Shown here piece by piece: positions 42,655-53,892 of a DNA stretch of 64,000 nucleotides. The notes under the pieces were generated by a model. That model worked only from the letters and a program-made list of their open reading frames with translations, did not search any database and had not been told where the DNA came from. Source of the DNA: Macrocystis pyrifera (lineage: Eukaryota > Sar > Phaeophyceae > Laminariales > Laminariaceae); NCBI GenBank assembly GCA_031763025.1, contig JASSKH010000020.1, positions 7,194,667 to 7,258,666 on the forward strand. The letters run 5' to 3'. The position numbers were made by a program, and so were the translations under genes. How positions within the stretch are numbered: the stretch's first letter is position 1; every line of letters starts with the position of its first letter.

Positions 42655-42990
42655 CGGTGGGGGGGGATGAATGGCTCGATCCGTCCGAGAGACGAAAGCA
42701 CGACATACCCGTATATTTTAATCGGGACCTTTTTTTACCAGGCGCGTACGTATCAATCTTTCATTTTGAACATCTTCGACTGCAGTCAGTCGTCACACGT
42801 GATGTGAATGTGTCTTCCATTCTTCTATCAGTAGATGACGTAGTAGTGGTGTTGTTCGTTGTTCCGTTGTGGGTTGATACCTCTATTGCTACCGCAGTTA
42901 AAACATACCTGGTATTTCACAGCAGCAGTAGAACTTCCCTCAGATATTTCTTAATACATATATTATTAATAGGTAAAACAACAACAAATC
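42655..42990 (+). repeat. Three-copy repeat, copy 3
   Basis: A G-run then GAATGGCTCGATCCGTCC, ATCGGGACCTTTTTTTACC and GTTGTTCGTTGTTCCGTTG. The plus open frame of 119 codons over it is not supported as a gene because the other copies do not keep it. Confidence 0.6.
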
Positions 42991-43000
42991 ATCATCACTA

Positions 43001-43859
43001 CGATTGCATTCAATAATATTCTTATCACACAAACTACTATACAGAGAAGGGTTGAAGAATACATTTAAAAAAAAAAAAATGATACCAATAGTATTTTTTT
43101 GCTTGTAAATTGAACGTAGCCTCCCACGGTCCTTTTTGAAGGCAAACAAAAGTACCAGTTTAAAATTCCACCGAAAAAAAAGAAGATGAAAGACTCGCCG
43201 CCCCCCCAAACCCAGTCCTTCCTTTGTTGCTGCGTTGTCTTGTCGCATTCGTTCTGGCGGTAAGGGGTGCTTTGTTCGATGCGCAAAATATCAGAGCGAT
43301 TGAGCCGAATGTTTGGTGACCTGCCCGACTACGGCCGCTCCTTATGTCTAGAGCGTTTTTGTTGTCGGTCTTTCCTATACGATGCTGTGAGAGCAGGGCG
43401 CAGGGTGGGTCGTCATGCTGACATTTTTAAGTGTAATGGGTTCGTACAGTAGTTCGCACACAAGATGGGGTCTATAGCCAGTCTAATTGAGACGATCTTG
43501 CTTTCCCTGCCATTATTGTACGGTCGACCTCACATGAAAAATGCGCGCGGTTGACATGGGCATAGCTACGTAGCTGCCGTGAGTTCTAGCCCCAAGATCA
43601 TGATATATATAATGTTGGTCGGCTGGCCTTTTTTCATTTACACTGGGGATGGTGAAAGATTGTTGAAGATAGTGAAGCAGGATTTGTGTGTCCGGCTTAT
43701 TTAACGGTTTATGAAATAACTTGTCTGCCCTAGGAAGTGCTACGCGAGACTAGTAACGTCGTTTGGGTTAACTATAACTTTCTGATTATGGCGGTTAAGG
43801 TACTATTCTAAGTATTTTGTTCACGTTGTCAAGTACCGCCTCTGTGATAGTTTGTCGAT
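43001..43859. other. Unassigned sequence
   Basis: It contains an A-tract at 43,067-43,078. No gene is recognised. Confidence 0.25.
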
Positions 43860-44230
43860 GTGGTTGGAGGTTTTCTCTTTGTTCTCGTCATGATGGCCGA
43901 AGAGCTCTGTGACTGTGGGTTGCGTTTAGAAGACAGCGAGTATCATATTTTCGCTGTTTTTTTTCGCTTTATTGCCGCAGATATTTTATCAATACTCTAT
44001 CAGTACCTGGCGTGGGATGACGTGACGAGAATGTATAATACCTTCCCCACGAACGGTTTATCACATCCTTTCCATGGCTTTGGCTTTCTTCGACTTGGTT
44101 TGTCGAGGGTTATCGAGGTTTCCTCTTTTTTGCGGTTGTTGCTGAGGAGTGCTGTGGGTTGGGTTTTGGGGAACAAGAGAAAATCATATACACACGTGGT
44201 TTTCTGTTTTTTCTTGCTTTAGTGCCGCAG
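43850..44230 (+). repeat. Diverged two-copy tandem repeat
   Basis: TTTGTCGA, GAGGTTT and TCTTT, then TGCCGCAGA, recur with a spacing of about 245 bp (near 43,852 and 44,100). A 120-codon plus frame spans both copies. The internal repeat and Phe/Leu-rich composition make a real gene doubtful. Confidence 0.35.
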
Positions 44231-45258
44231 AGCGTAGATTATGGCCGCACGCCCATGGTCTTACCTGGAGCCGGCAATTAAATTAAATTGGCGCGAAGCG
44301 CCAAAAACGAGGGAGCAAAGCGACCGAAGATTTTTTTCGCCGATAGGCGATGTTTTTTTTTCGTATAGCGGTGGGTACAGGCTTCGTCTGTCTGCAACTA
44401 AAAAGGTTGTGCTTTTGTAATACGGATTGCGAGAGCTGTACGCTCAACCCCATGGCAAGACCCAAGTCCGGAACCGCACGTCGTGGTGAAAACTCCAACT
44501 GCGAAGGTGTTCGTCTTGCAGGACAGGAAAGGACACTACACCTGCCCGGCGCGACGACTGAGCTACGTGCGACGGAGATGGGGCAGAGGGAACTCGCCTC
44601 GCCGTCGGATTCACTTCCTGGGTGAAACACTCCACGGTGCCGTAGCTCTCAGCGCTGAAGCCACACTAGTCGTCGCAGGTGTGGAGGTGGGGCGAGGGTG
44701 GGGGGGGGGGGGGGCAGGCGTGTACGATGGGTGAATCCGGAACGGCGACGGAGAGCAAGGGCCCATTGGTGTTAACGCGAAGGCCGCCGTTTTCCATGAA
44801 GAGGGTAGAGAGGAAATCTCGATTCAGGTGAGCAGCACTGGGACTAAGCAGTAGTCACCGGTACTTCTTTTCGTTGCCGTTTTTGCGCACTTGTACCAAG
44901 CTTTGAGGGTAAATTATCCGTTTGATTTTACCCTAACCTCTACCTACTTGTTCGTGGTGACTGACGCTGCGCACCACCTCTGTGAGCTATGAGCCTACGG
45001 TTGTGCCTTTTCGTGCAGTGCCAAAGCAGTAGGTAGGGTACGGCAGGTCGTGCCGTTTATGCTTCAGCAGTACCGGCGATATGGGTGTAGTTTCTGTTGC
45101 ACTGAGTGCCATGTTAAATGTACCGTGACTCTTGCTTCCCCTGCCACCGCCGTCGGCCGGAGTGTGCATGCGCCTATTATTAGAGGTGTCCATGCGATTC
45201 AGTATCCTACTTTGCCACGGCGCCGGCAGTAGTTTGCATGTTTTAGGATTGGCGAACA
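44231..45258. other. Unassigned, with small hairpins and a G-tract
   Basis: Perfect short hairpins include GGCGCGAAGCGCC (44,290-44,302) and CGCCGATAGGCG. A 19-bp G-rich tract lies at about 44,697-44,716. A GCGCGAAGCGCC core also occurs near 41,344, so this is a dispersed repeat. Confidence 0.35.
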
Positions 45259-45259
45259 T

Positions 45260-45541
45260 CTATTTTTCAAAATTGCGTGCAGAAGACTTCGCGGAGGTGA
45301 CCCTTTTCCATAAACCTTCGCGGTAGTGGAACAGCCCCTCCGACAGTAGGGCGGGCGCCAAGACGATGTAGACATAACATTGGAACGGGACGGGTGTCGC
45401 TATGTTTACACGTGGCCGGAGGATAGCTGCACTGGTGCGAAACTGAAGGAGAACGGTGTCGTCGCGGATATGGAAGCGGTAAAGAATGTCGTTGTCCCCA
45501 GTTTGAGCAACAAGGCCGGCCACCTCGAGGCGTACTGTTAA
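45260..45541 (-). CDS. Possible exon of an unidentified gene
   Basis: A strong acceptor (TTTTTTTAACAG) ends at about 45,541 and is followed by a frame reading RLEVAGLVAQTGDNDILY and RFHIRDDTVLLQFRTSA, open to 45,260. The composition is protein-like. The donor is uncertain and the partner exons are unknown. Nearby minus-strand frames at 45,640-45,843 and 46,736-46,850 (SFFSAFLWVFSIGQTMFI, membrane-like) could belong to the same gene. I cannot name it. Confidence 0.28.
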   Translation of the reverse strand, partial: LTVRLEVAGLVAQTGDNDILYRFHIRDDTVLLQFRTSAAILRPRVNIATPVPFQCYVYIVLAPALLSEGLFHYREGLWKRVTSAKSSARNFEK

Positions 45542-47464
45542 AAAAAACATGTGAAACCCAGCCCGTTTTCGTGTTTTGATGTTACGGATGCTCGAGTGAG
45601 GGCCTGTACAATTCCTGTAATTTTCTTGCGGCATTTGGGCTAAATGACACGTCCTTCCCACGTTCGACGTCTCACGGGTGGAAACGCAGGCATCACGGTC
45701 GCACTAACACCAGGGAACCGCCAAGGGCTGTTTACGCAAAAGGTGCACCCATCAAGACCAACTGCCGCGCTTTCGTCGGTAGTGGAGGCCCCGCAAGTAC
45801 CACTCGTGGCAAGGGCTTTGCTTGAATCGCTGATGACCTTCAATTTGAGCAGATAGTATGCAGAACATCAAACTGCCCGAGATCAGGGGGGTGCAGAGGG
45901 TAGCTGTGCTGTCGTCAATGCCATCCAGATTTTCGTGGGTTTGCCGGAGGGTATGAGATGGCAGTAGGAGCATAGAAAGACCATCATAATTATTTTTGGC
46001 AGGGGAACGAAGGTGGAAGGTGTATCAAGTGCTGTGCACCCGACGAGCTCTCCCGGGACTTTTAAGCATCCGAAGGAGACGAACGAAAATTGGAAATTCA
46101 GTGTGGAGTACGAGTTTATGCGCCCGAGACAAAATGTGTCAGGCGGGCTGCAATTCTAGCCCACAATGATGGCGCACGTGGAGTGCGGGCGGCCCGAATA
46201 ATACTGTTCAGATTGAACCTTGTGGTGTACGATGCGTGCAGCATGTGCACTGTCTCAAAATGCTTCAGGGATAGATTCTTCCACCGCTTGTAGGCGACGT
46301 TCTTACTCCGTTGATGATGCGAGGATGGTTACATTCTTGTGTTGGGCATAATGCTAATCAACGTATGGGTCACGTGTCTTGGTTATTCCGCAAGAAATGA
46401 AGATGCTGTCCTTGCAAACTACATCCGACACTTACGGGCTGTGCACAGCTTCGGAGAGCGGAATGCGTTTGAGATATATGCGAAGAACGTGTTGGGTTTG
46501 TATGTTTCGGGGGGCTGTAGGAGCAGTGAACGACGAAGACTTTTTCTGCGTGTTGCCCCCAACGAGGACTCACGACCGTAATGGAAATACGTTTTGTTTG
46601 AGAAACTACTCGATTTAGGTGCAAGAGAAGACACGATGCGCACACCTGTAAACCCGGTGATGGACTTCCCATGGGCACGTTCTTCCATCTGCACGTACTT
46701 AATAATTATTGACTTCACCCGGCCAGGCTAGCTGCTTACTCACGGTAAGTAAGTGCTCGTGGAATTATCATAGGCAAACTGAACCGGTCGCTGCAGATAA
46801 ACATCGTCTGACCTATTGAAAACACCCAGAGGAAAGCCGAGAAGAAAGAAGTGTATCTAATAGATGGCGAACATGAAGGTAAACGTACCCAGCATCTGTG
46901 TTGTGGACAAGTGTAAACAGACCCAAAAGCTGTAGTACTCGTCATGTCGGCCAGTACCACCAGTAGATAGATAGAGAAAGTGAGTTTGTCTGTTCCGTGG
47001 CCGTGTGCGTTCACAAAAAACGAAGTCAAACTACAAACGAAATAGTCCCGCCCCCAAAACATCACCAAGATCATGGCAGCACTCCGACAGTGACCAACTC
47101 GAGACAATTTGTCCAGCGAAACAAGTTCCACGCGTTAGCCTACGAACGTCCGCTTCTGTAGATGTCGAGTGTGTGGAAATCGGTCAGGTCAAGTGCGTCA
47201 GCGATAATGTAAATGAAATAATTGGTAATGTGTCCATCAGCCGAGGCCCCGGTCACCTGGCGACGAACCTGTCGCTCAGAGTTCTTCCTTCCGACAATTA
47301 CTCATCGTCGGGGATTCCTCCAACATGTGTCACGACCCCTTGACGTCAAAAAGTGCAATTTTTCTGCAGTAGTAGTTAGCTGCGGGGCCTTAGGCTTCGA
47401 CTGCGGCCATTACGGCGCCGGCGAAGCCCCCTTGTACCCCCTTGTACACTATTAAGATGAAGAT
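45542..47464. other. Possible unresolved gene region
   Basis: This is one of the few longer stretches without visible repeats. It has overlapping frames of 60-130 codons on both strands and a GTGAGTAAG donor-like site on minus near 46,735-46,745. No confident exon structure or product could be derived. Confidence 0.2.
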
Positions 47465-47761
47465 TCATGAAAAGGCTTTTTCTCGGTCTGTGGAGAACTT
47501 TTTGCGGAAAAACAACAATATTTTGTGAGGGTCCAGATCCAGTTCATCCGAATGCGAGGAGCTTTTCGACATCCATTGTGCCATATTGCGCAAATATCTC
47601 CACAGCTGGAAGTGTTTTTTTTTGCCTGTATAAATAATGTATACAAGGTTCCCCTCCGGGAGGTGCCGTATTAATAGGGAGTGGCGCAAGAGCGAAATAG
47701 TATTCGTATCCAACCCTGCACACTTGTTTGTGTAGAAGTAGTACCTGCATCCACCCATCAT
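47465..47761 (-). CDS. Small unidentified open frame (98 codons)
   Basis: An ATG-initiated frame with a mixed, protein-like composition (ending KILLFFRKKFSTDREKAF). No domain, signal or neighbour gives a function. A second frame on the same strand is equally long, so coding status is doubtful. Confidence 0.2.
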   Translation of the reverse strand: MMGGCRYYFYTNKCAGLDTNTISLLRHSLLIRHLPEGNLVYIIYTGKKKHFQLWRYLRNMAQWMSKSSSHSDELDLDPHKILLFFRKKFSTDREKAFS

Positions 47762-47929
47762 TTAAACGTGAAGAACACACACAACATATTTATTTTTTGA
47801 GGACAGACTAATATAATAATGTTCACGGAACTAGTGCGGAATCAATAACACAAAATATGGTAGCGGGAAGTGGATATATTGATCCAGCTGACTTGCGGCG
47901 ATTAAGTTGTAAGTAAAAAAAAGTTAATC

Positions 47930-48050
47930 GTTCAGAAAAGCAAGGTGGATGAACGTACTGGTACGAAAAAAGTCACAAGTGGAAAACACAACTCTCACAA
48001 CTTGTATTACATAATACTAAACGTTCAGAAAAGCAAGGTGGATGGATGCC
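47930..48050 (+). repeat. Short direct repeat
   Basis: GTTCAGAAAAGCAAGGTGGA occurs at about 47,931 and 48,023, a 92-bp offset. Confidence 0.5.
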
Positions 48051-48256
48051 GGTAGCTAAACTGAAATGATGTGGGGAAGGGAAAATGGGAAACGGCTGGC
48101 AGAGAAGAGCATGTATGAGGGATACTACTGATTTAAGGATGTTCGGTTTATATAGGAACGGCATCTGCGCTATATTGTCGGAAGGCAAGCATAATAAAAA
48201 TAATGAATAATAGTGAATGTACTGCTGTTAAGTTGTAGTACTCTGCTGGCGTCACC

Positions 48257-48576
48257 GGTGGCTTGGTGGCCCGCGTGCCTATCAAGATCAATTTCGTGGG
48301 TTCAAATCTCACCGAGTGCATGCTCGTAGGGACTTTTTCTAGCATAAAAAATTGATAAGCGGAAAGCGCGAGGGCGTCAGTTAGCTACATTCGATGAAAA
48401 TCGACGAGCAGTGGGAATGCTGAACCCTATGCGCGATAAAAATGAAGGCACGTACCGGGGGGAGGAAGGGACGACACCTGTGACCACGGCTTGTCCAGAA
48501 GATCGTCGAGGGTAAAAAAACTTCCTACGAGTGGGTTGGAAAGTAAAAGTGATGAAAAAAAAAAAAAAAAAAAAAA
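48257..48576 (+). mobile_element. tRNA-derived SINE, copy 2 (best preserved)
   Basis: The head has box A (TGGCTTGGTGG, near 48,260) and box B (GGGTTCAAATCTCACC, near 48,297), spaced as in a tRNA. The conserved body follows with GGCACGTACCGGGG, CACCTGTGACCACGGC and AGAAGATCGTCGAGG. It ends in a pure A-tail at about 48,554-48,577. A tRNA-like promoter and A-tail mark a Pol III retroposon mobilised by a LINE. Confidence 0.72.
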
Positions 48577-48605
48577 AGTACTGAAACAAAAAAGCGTGGA
48601 TGGTG

Positions 48606-48672
48606 CGAGTCGAACCTCGGAAACGAAAATTTCATCGAGCGCAGTATGCTCGTACAACCTCGCACGTCGTGT
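48606..48672 (-). other. tRNA-like sequence next to the SINE tail
   Basis: The minus strand has GAGGTTCGACTCGCACC, a box-B-like 3' half, and the segment is bounded by GTGCGAG and CTCGCAC, which can pair. The T-arm pairing is wrong for a functional tRNA, so it is probably a tRNA relic or the head of another SINE. Confidence 0.3.
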
Positions 48673-48679
48673 TTTTTCC

Positions 48680-50090
48680 GCAATCTGAACCACATTGCAC
48701 GATCTCCTACAACCAGTTAGTCCTGCTGTAGAGTAGGTTGTACAGGTACGACTGCGTATAGAGCAGTACTGATGTAAAATGCCACGTGAGGAACGTACGT
48801 GTACTTATCCCCTTTCAGCTGGCTCTAGGATCTATCGGTCAGCAGTGTGTAGGACACACAGCAATCAGAACTACTCCTGTAAAGCATGTTTTGTACGAAC
48901 GCTGCTGTACAAATTGTTGTACAGCAGTGTTTTACAGTAGTACGAACGATTTGTTTTTGTTGTACTCGCGAGTCGACGAATATACGTATCGATCCGGGGA
49001 TAATCGGTATCGAGCAAAAAATGCCGAGCAAAAAATGCCGGTCACACATTGCGGAAGGTACGTGCATAGGGGGCCAACGTGCCGATGACAACAACAACGA
49101 ACACTGGTACTACTGAGGGTACAGCGCGGATCTTCCACATGCGCATAGTACCCTGCCTGCTGCTGCTGTTGGCGCACTGTGCTGAGCACAGCCGGAGCAG
49201 TGGCAATGTTGGATCACACACAGCAATAAGCAAAAGAAGCAGGGAGAGAGGTAGGTGATGATGATGCTGGACCAGGTAGGTGGTGTGGTCGTGGCGTGGT
49301 CACAAGTGATCGATCGAAATCTGCGATAAACCAACTTTGATAGCCGGAGTATGATCATCCGTACGCGCAAGGTGTGCCCACTGCTGCTGCTGGGCAGCAG
49401 GGTTGTGGTGCTGTGGGAAGCTGGCGGTAAGCACGCTCTGTGCACTGCTGTGGGCATTGTTCTCTAGGCGGTGGTCCGTGCTGTCCGCGCAACAACCTAG
49501 AAAAAATGTACAGGATACGTACGTACAAAATAAGGCCTCTCGTACTGAAACCAGGGAAATCGTCTTATCCACTCCCGCCGGAAAAAAAACTTTGGGCGCT
49601 TGCCACGCGCTTCAGAGTGCACGGATCGCGCCGAGACCTACACCAACGTGTCCGGCAGGGCTTCCCGTGTCCGTGTACTTACTGTTTTGCCTAAAAGTGC
49701 TCGTGCGAAGAGAAAAGTTGGCAAAAGTACGAAAAATTGACAAATATACGTATACATATCATGTGTACGTACATCTCGCCTCAGACTAGATAAAACTATA
49801 ATCCGCATCCAAAGCAATTTACCCCTGAACGAGATACGTTCAAAACCAGTGTCAAACAAAGAAAACGACAACTGGGTCGCCATAATCTTAGCAAAGTTTT
49901 GTCGGAAAAACGTATTACTCCGGCGCAACGACGAAAAAAAAAAAAACTAACAGGATGGTTCGATCTTTCTGAAACGGAGCTTTCCGACAATATATATTTT
50001 ATGTGTTCTGAAAATAAGTGACCACCCCAAAACAATTCAATATGCGAAATTCGAATGTGGAATTTCTGGAAAAGTTGCTGTGCATGGATT
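48680..50090. other. Unassigned, rich in CAGCAG/TGCTG motifs
   Basis: Several frames overlap on both strands. No domain or repeat family is recognised. Confidence 0.25.
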
Positions 50091-50119
50091 ATGATACGTC
50101 GTACGTAAAAGTACGTATA

Positions 50120-50660
50120 AGTTGTGTACCAGGTACAACCTGCGTAAAAAGTGCCCGCGCAGGCGAACTTTGAGAACCTGCCCGCAATCACTGCGGGTAG
50201 TTACTTACAACTGCTGCAGCAGGGCTACACAATACCTGGTACTGCGTTAACTGCGTTGACTACAGCTCCTTAACACGACCAACTAGCCTGCTGCGCTGTA
50301 CCAGCTGCTAGTGATACGTACTCGTACTGCTGTGCTGCTGGCTGCTGCTTGCTGAGATTGTCTCATTGGTCCCGCGAGAAATCGTCTTGAAACAACGTCC
50401 AACTGCCAACAAACTGCTAAATGGGATGCTATGAGTGCCAGCGGTGTGGCTGCGTGCCCACTGTAGCCTCTGCTGCTGGGTGTTGTGTGTACAGCAGCAG
50501 TAGCGACGGCGTAGTTGCTTGTGTGTGCTGGTTCGCTGTGGTGCTTGTGTGTGCTAATTCGCTCCGCGCCAATTTCAAATTGTGTGGGGTTTCCCCTGTG
50601 AAGCAGTTTTTTGCGGGCAGGTTCTCAAAGTTCGCCTGAGCGGCACTTTTACGCCGGTTG
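50120..50660. mobile_element. Inverted-repeat element with about 50-bp arms
   Basis: The left arm (about 50,135-50,187) contains AGGCGAACTTTGAGAACC and TGCCCGCAA. The right arm (about 50,610-50,660) is its reverse complement with few mismatches. The roughly 420-bp loop is rich in TGCTG. No coding capacity is recognised and no target duplication was identified. Confidence 0.5.
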
Positions 50661-51126
50661 ACATGCGTACGCTGGTTTCACTTTTTTTCTTCTTTGGGGT
50701 GTGCGATATTCTTCTTGCTTCATTTAATATATATAATAATAGTTGTGATGTGTCATACTCTGTTGTTTTTTATCGTCACAGCAGTCTATATATACAGCAC
50801 CACCATCGCAACACGGCATTTTAGGGCACCACCCCGCGTCGAGGTGGTCTCAGGTTGGTACGGCAACATATTTCGTGCCGAGCAGACTGTTGCGCGAGGA
50901 CGGTCTAGAATCTTCAAATCTTCCATCGGGGGGGGTCGTCATAGTAAATTCTCTAGGCGAAACGAACGAAGAACACAAATAGTCATTCTGACTTTATCTC
51001 AAACGGGTCAGCTGTATATGGTTTTGTCATTTGCCTTTTGAAATATGAAATATGTACGGGTATAGTAACTGCAGATACCCTGCGCCCTGCTGTTCTCATA
51101 ACCCGAAGGTGCAATAGAGCCCTATT
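50661..51126. other. Unassigned sequence
   Basis: No feature was recognised. Confidence 0.25.
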
Positions 51127-51228
51127 ACGGGGGTCCATGGTTTACGGGACCAAATTTTGTTAGTAAAAATAGGTAAGTATATAGGTTTTTATGTACATAA
51201 TAGATCTATATTAACTATGCACCCCCGT
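51127..51228. mobile_element. Mariner-like MITE, copy 4
   Basis: Starts TACGGGGGTCCATGG and ends GCACCCCCGTA. Both ends carry TA, as expected for Tc1/mariner-type insertion. About 102 bp, no coding capacity. Confidence 0.6.
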
Positions 51229-51374
51229 AGTAGGAAGATCCGAAAAACCTTGAAAGTTCGAAAATCGGCTGGCCAAAAGTACACGAGAAGAAGAAAGCCC
51301 ACACAAGAAGTCAACGTGCAACATGAAATAACATGCCCGTGGGTATATCCTCTTCGACTACAGCGCAGACAGCA

Positions 51375-51793
51375 TGTACATTATTGTCTTTTTTCGCGAC
51401 ATGCCGTGGCGCCACCTGCGGCTAAATCTTTCACGGCATCTTCCACGGCATACCACGAAACTTTCCACGGACATCCACGGCATACGATGGAAGCTTAACC
51501 CTAACCCTAACCCTAACCCTAACCCCAACCCCAACCCTCGTCTAGGTGCCGTGGACATTAGGGTGCCGTGGGGGTTGCCATGCCATGCCGTGGGGTTGCC
51601 ATGGAGCGCCGTGGCGGTTTACCGCGGGGATTGCCATGGTACTAACCATGGCATGTCATGGCGACCCCCACAGCGTGCAATGGAATATTTTGCCACACCA
51701 CGCGATGCCGTGGTGATGCCATGGTATGTCATGGGCGGTACCATGGCAATGCCACGGCATGCCGACGACTAGGTCAAATAGTCTAGAACCCTG
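51375..51793. mobile_element. Telomere-motif foldback element, copy 2
   Basis: Starts GTACATTATTGTCTTTTTTC and ends near GTCTAGAACCCTG. It has GCCGTGG/CCATGG-rich palindromic arms and an internal CCCTAA array of about 43 bp at 51,496-51,538 that grades into CCCCAA variants. It is closely related to 59,152-59,553 and 3,611-3,946. Confidence 0.68.
51496..51538 (+). repeat. Interstitial telomere-type repeat (CCCTAA)n
   Basis: Four CCCTAA units followed by CCCCAA variants, embedded inside the foldback element and not at a chromosome end. Confidence 0.75.
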
Positions 51794-53892
51794 TACAAGT
51801 ACTACTGCTGTATTCTAGCAGCTATACAGCAGGTAATCGCAGCAGGCGAGGCGAAGTGAGCAGGAGCAGCTCGATAGTCAGATAGAAACACATCACGCTG
51901 CACACGAAAACGAAGACACGCAATCTCGAGCTGGGTAGCGGCTTGGAGGGCAGCGACGGTGGAGATCGATTTATAGTGATGAAGGAGCGGGAGTTGCAGG
52001 TCGGGGCGAAATATGGTGGAACACGCGACGGTCGACTGCACGATACTCGAAGTTGCCGGAAAAAAAATCGGGAAGCTTGAACGCATGTCAATGCCATTTT
52101 TATTCCTCCTCCCCCACCCGGAGCATTTTTTCTTGTTTTCTTTTTTAATTATGGAAGCACCCACCATGAACACCCACCCTGAGCCCTCACCCTGAGCAAA
52201 GTTTGTTCTTTTTCCCGAAACTCTCTACTATTATTATACCACGTGCCCGATAATTGCGGGGGCCATTCCCCATGGAAGGTGTATCACTCGCCACATGACA
52301 AAGACGCAAATAACAAGTTCATAACACTGCCTTGTGACGAACAAAACCAGAAACAGAAACGATGACTGCTTCCCTCGTGATGGTGTGCGCGCCGGTCATG
52401 GGTCTCCATGTGCCGTTCTGCTGCCGCTCTTCCTGGCCGCCCACCGCTTTAGCCCTATCGTCCCGCTCCTATGCCCGTGCTCTCGTTGACACTTTTTTCT
52501 AGTCGGTTCTCTTTCTCTCCCTTCTCGAATAACGAAATGCTCGTCGCACGTGCGGTTCTGATCTGAATAAAAAAAAAAACAATTCTCGCGCAGCGTGAGT
52601 TCGATCTGTCTCTTATCCGTTCGTCGACGCGCTGTCTCCCTCCTACTTCGTCGTCTATTCCAGCCTCCTACCGGCGAAATAGGCTGTGCCGTAGTTTGGC
52701 CTGAGGTGCAGCCGGCCTCCGCGCACGGACATCTCAATTGAGCATTGTTCTCTGCCGCCGCTGACTGAAAAACGACGCGCGAATCGCAGGTGTCCTTGCC
52801 TGACGCACCACGTACGACCCAACTTTACTGCCGGCTGGGCCTCACGTCCACACGCAGTAGCAAGAAGGTGTGGCTCCTTGAGGATGAGTCCAGCCTTACA
52901 CCCGCCAGAAAGACCTACCTCAATCGCTGTATTTCTGATAGCGCATGCCTCGCAGCATGTCATGCCGAGGCAGCGAGAATAATGTAGCATACAACCCGTT
53001 AGAAAGGAGTTTGTCTTCGAATTCGGGGACCTGTGCTTCGCACTTCGTTATCGTGTTCGTCGTTTGTAATGTTTTCGCTATTTTCAAGCTATTCGTAGAT
53101 GCAAAAGTGGCGCAGTCGTGTTTCACACCCGTTTCTGGTTCGTTTTGGTCCGGTTTGGGGTCAGTTTTATGGTTAGGGTTGTGTTGGAGTCTTTTCCCGT
53201 ACCCTGATCCCACCAGGAAGCTCTTTCTAGCTCGTCAAGCAACACAACTACGAGTATTCACAGTGAACAGCCCGCCCCTCTAAAGATTCTTGCTAATAGA
53301 TTGTAATATGAGCGCGAGAAAACCCGTGTTTTGCGCTACACGTCGAGCCAGGATGCGTTGCGCGAACCACACCGCCAGGAGGTCTGCCTCCCAAAACCGC
53401 GGTTCGCGCTCATCTACTGCTGTGTATTGCCACCGCAATCACACAAACTTGGCGACAGCTTCTATCTGGTAAAAAAATTACAGATAGGTTGGAGTATTAA
53501 GTTGTCAAGCTGCCCAGAAGGACGCACCACGTCAGTGTGAGTGCAATGCCTTTATCTCACCTTAAAGGCTGGTTGGGAAGATGGCAGTGACAGCTTTCAC
53601 GTCAAACCGCACGCAGCTGATTTAGAAGAACAAACAGTAGTGCCACCCCGATCGACGAATCAGCTGTAATAGGTCGAAGGCGATTATGTGTGCTAGGCAA
53701 ATCAACTCAGAGCAAGAGTTTGATACCGGGAGGGTCTGCTGTAGCTTTGGGCCAGGTGTGTTGTGTGATCTCGCTTGTGTCGCTCAGTCTCCGGAGTGCA
53801 TGTAAGTGTCGATCTTAACGAAGAGCGTTATACAGTTTTTTCAGGTACTTTCTCAAAATTTCGTAATTGCATTTAGGGAAAAACGAAAGTAA
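51794..53892. other. Unassigned sequence before the LINE
   Basis: Overlapping frames at 52,396-52,990 and 53,331-53,540 are protein-like in places but have no recognised domain. No recognisable endonuclease remnant of the LINE was found here. Confidence 0.25.
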
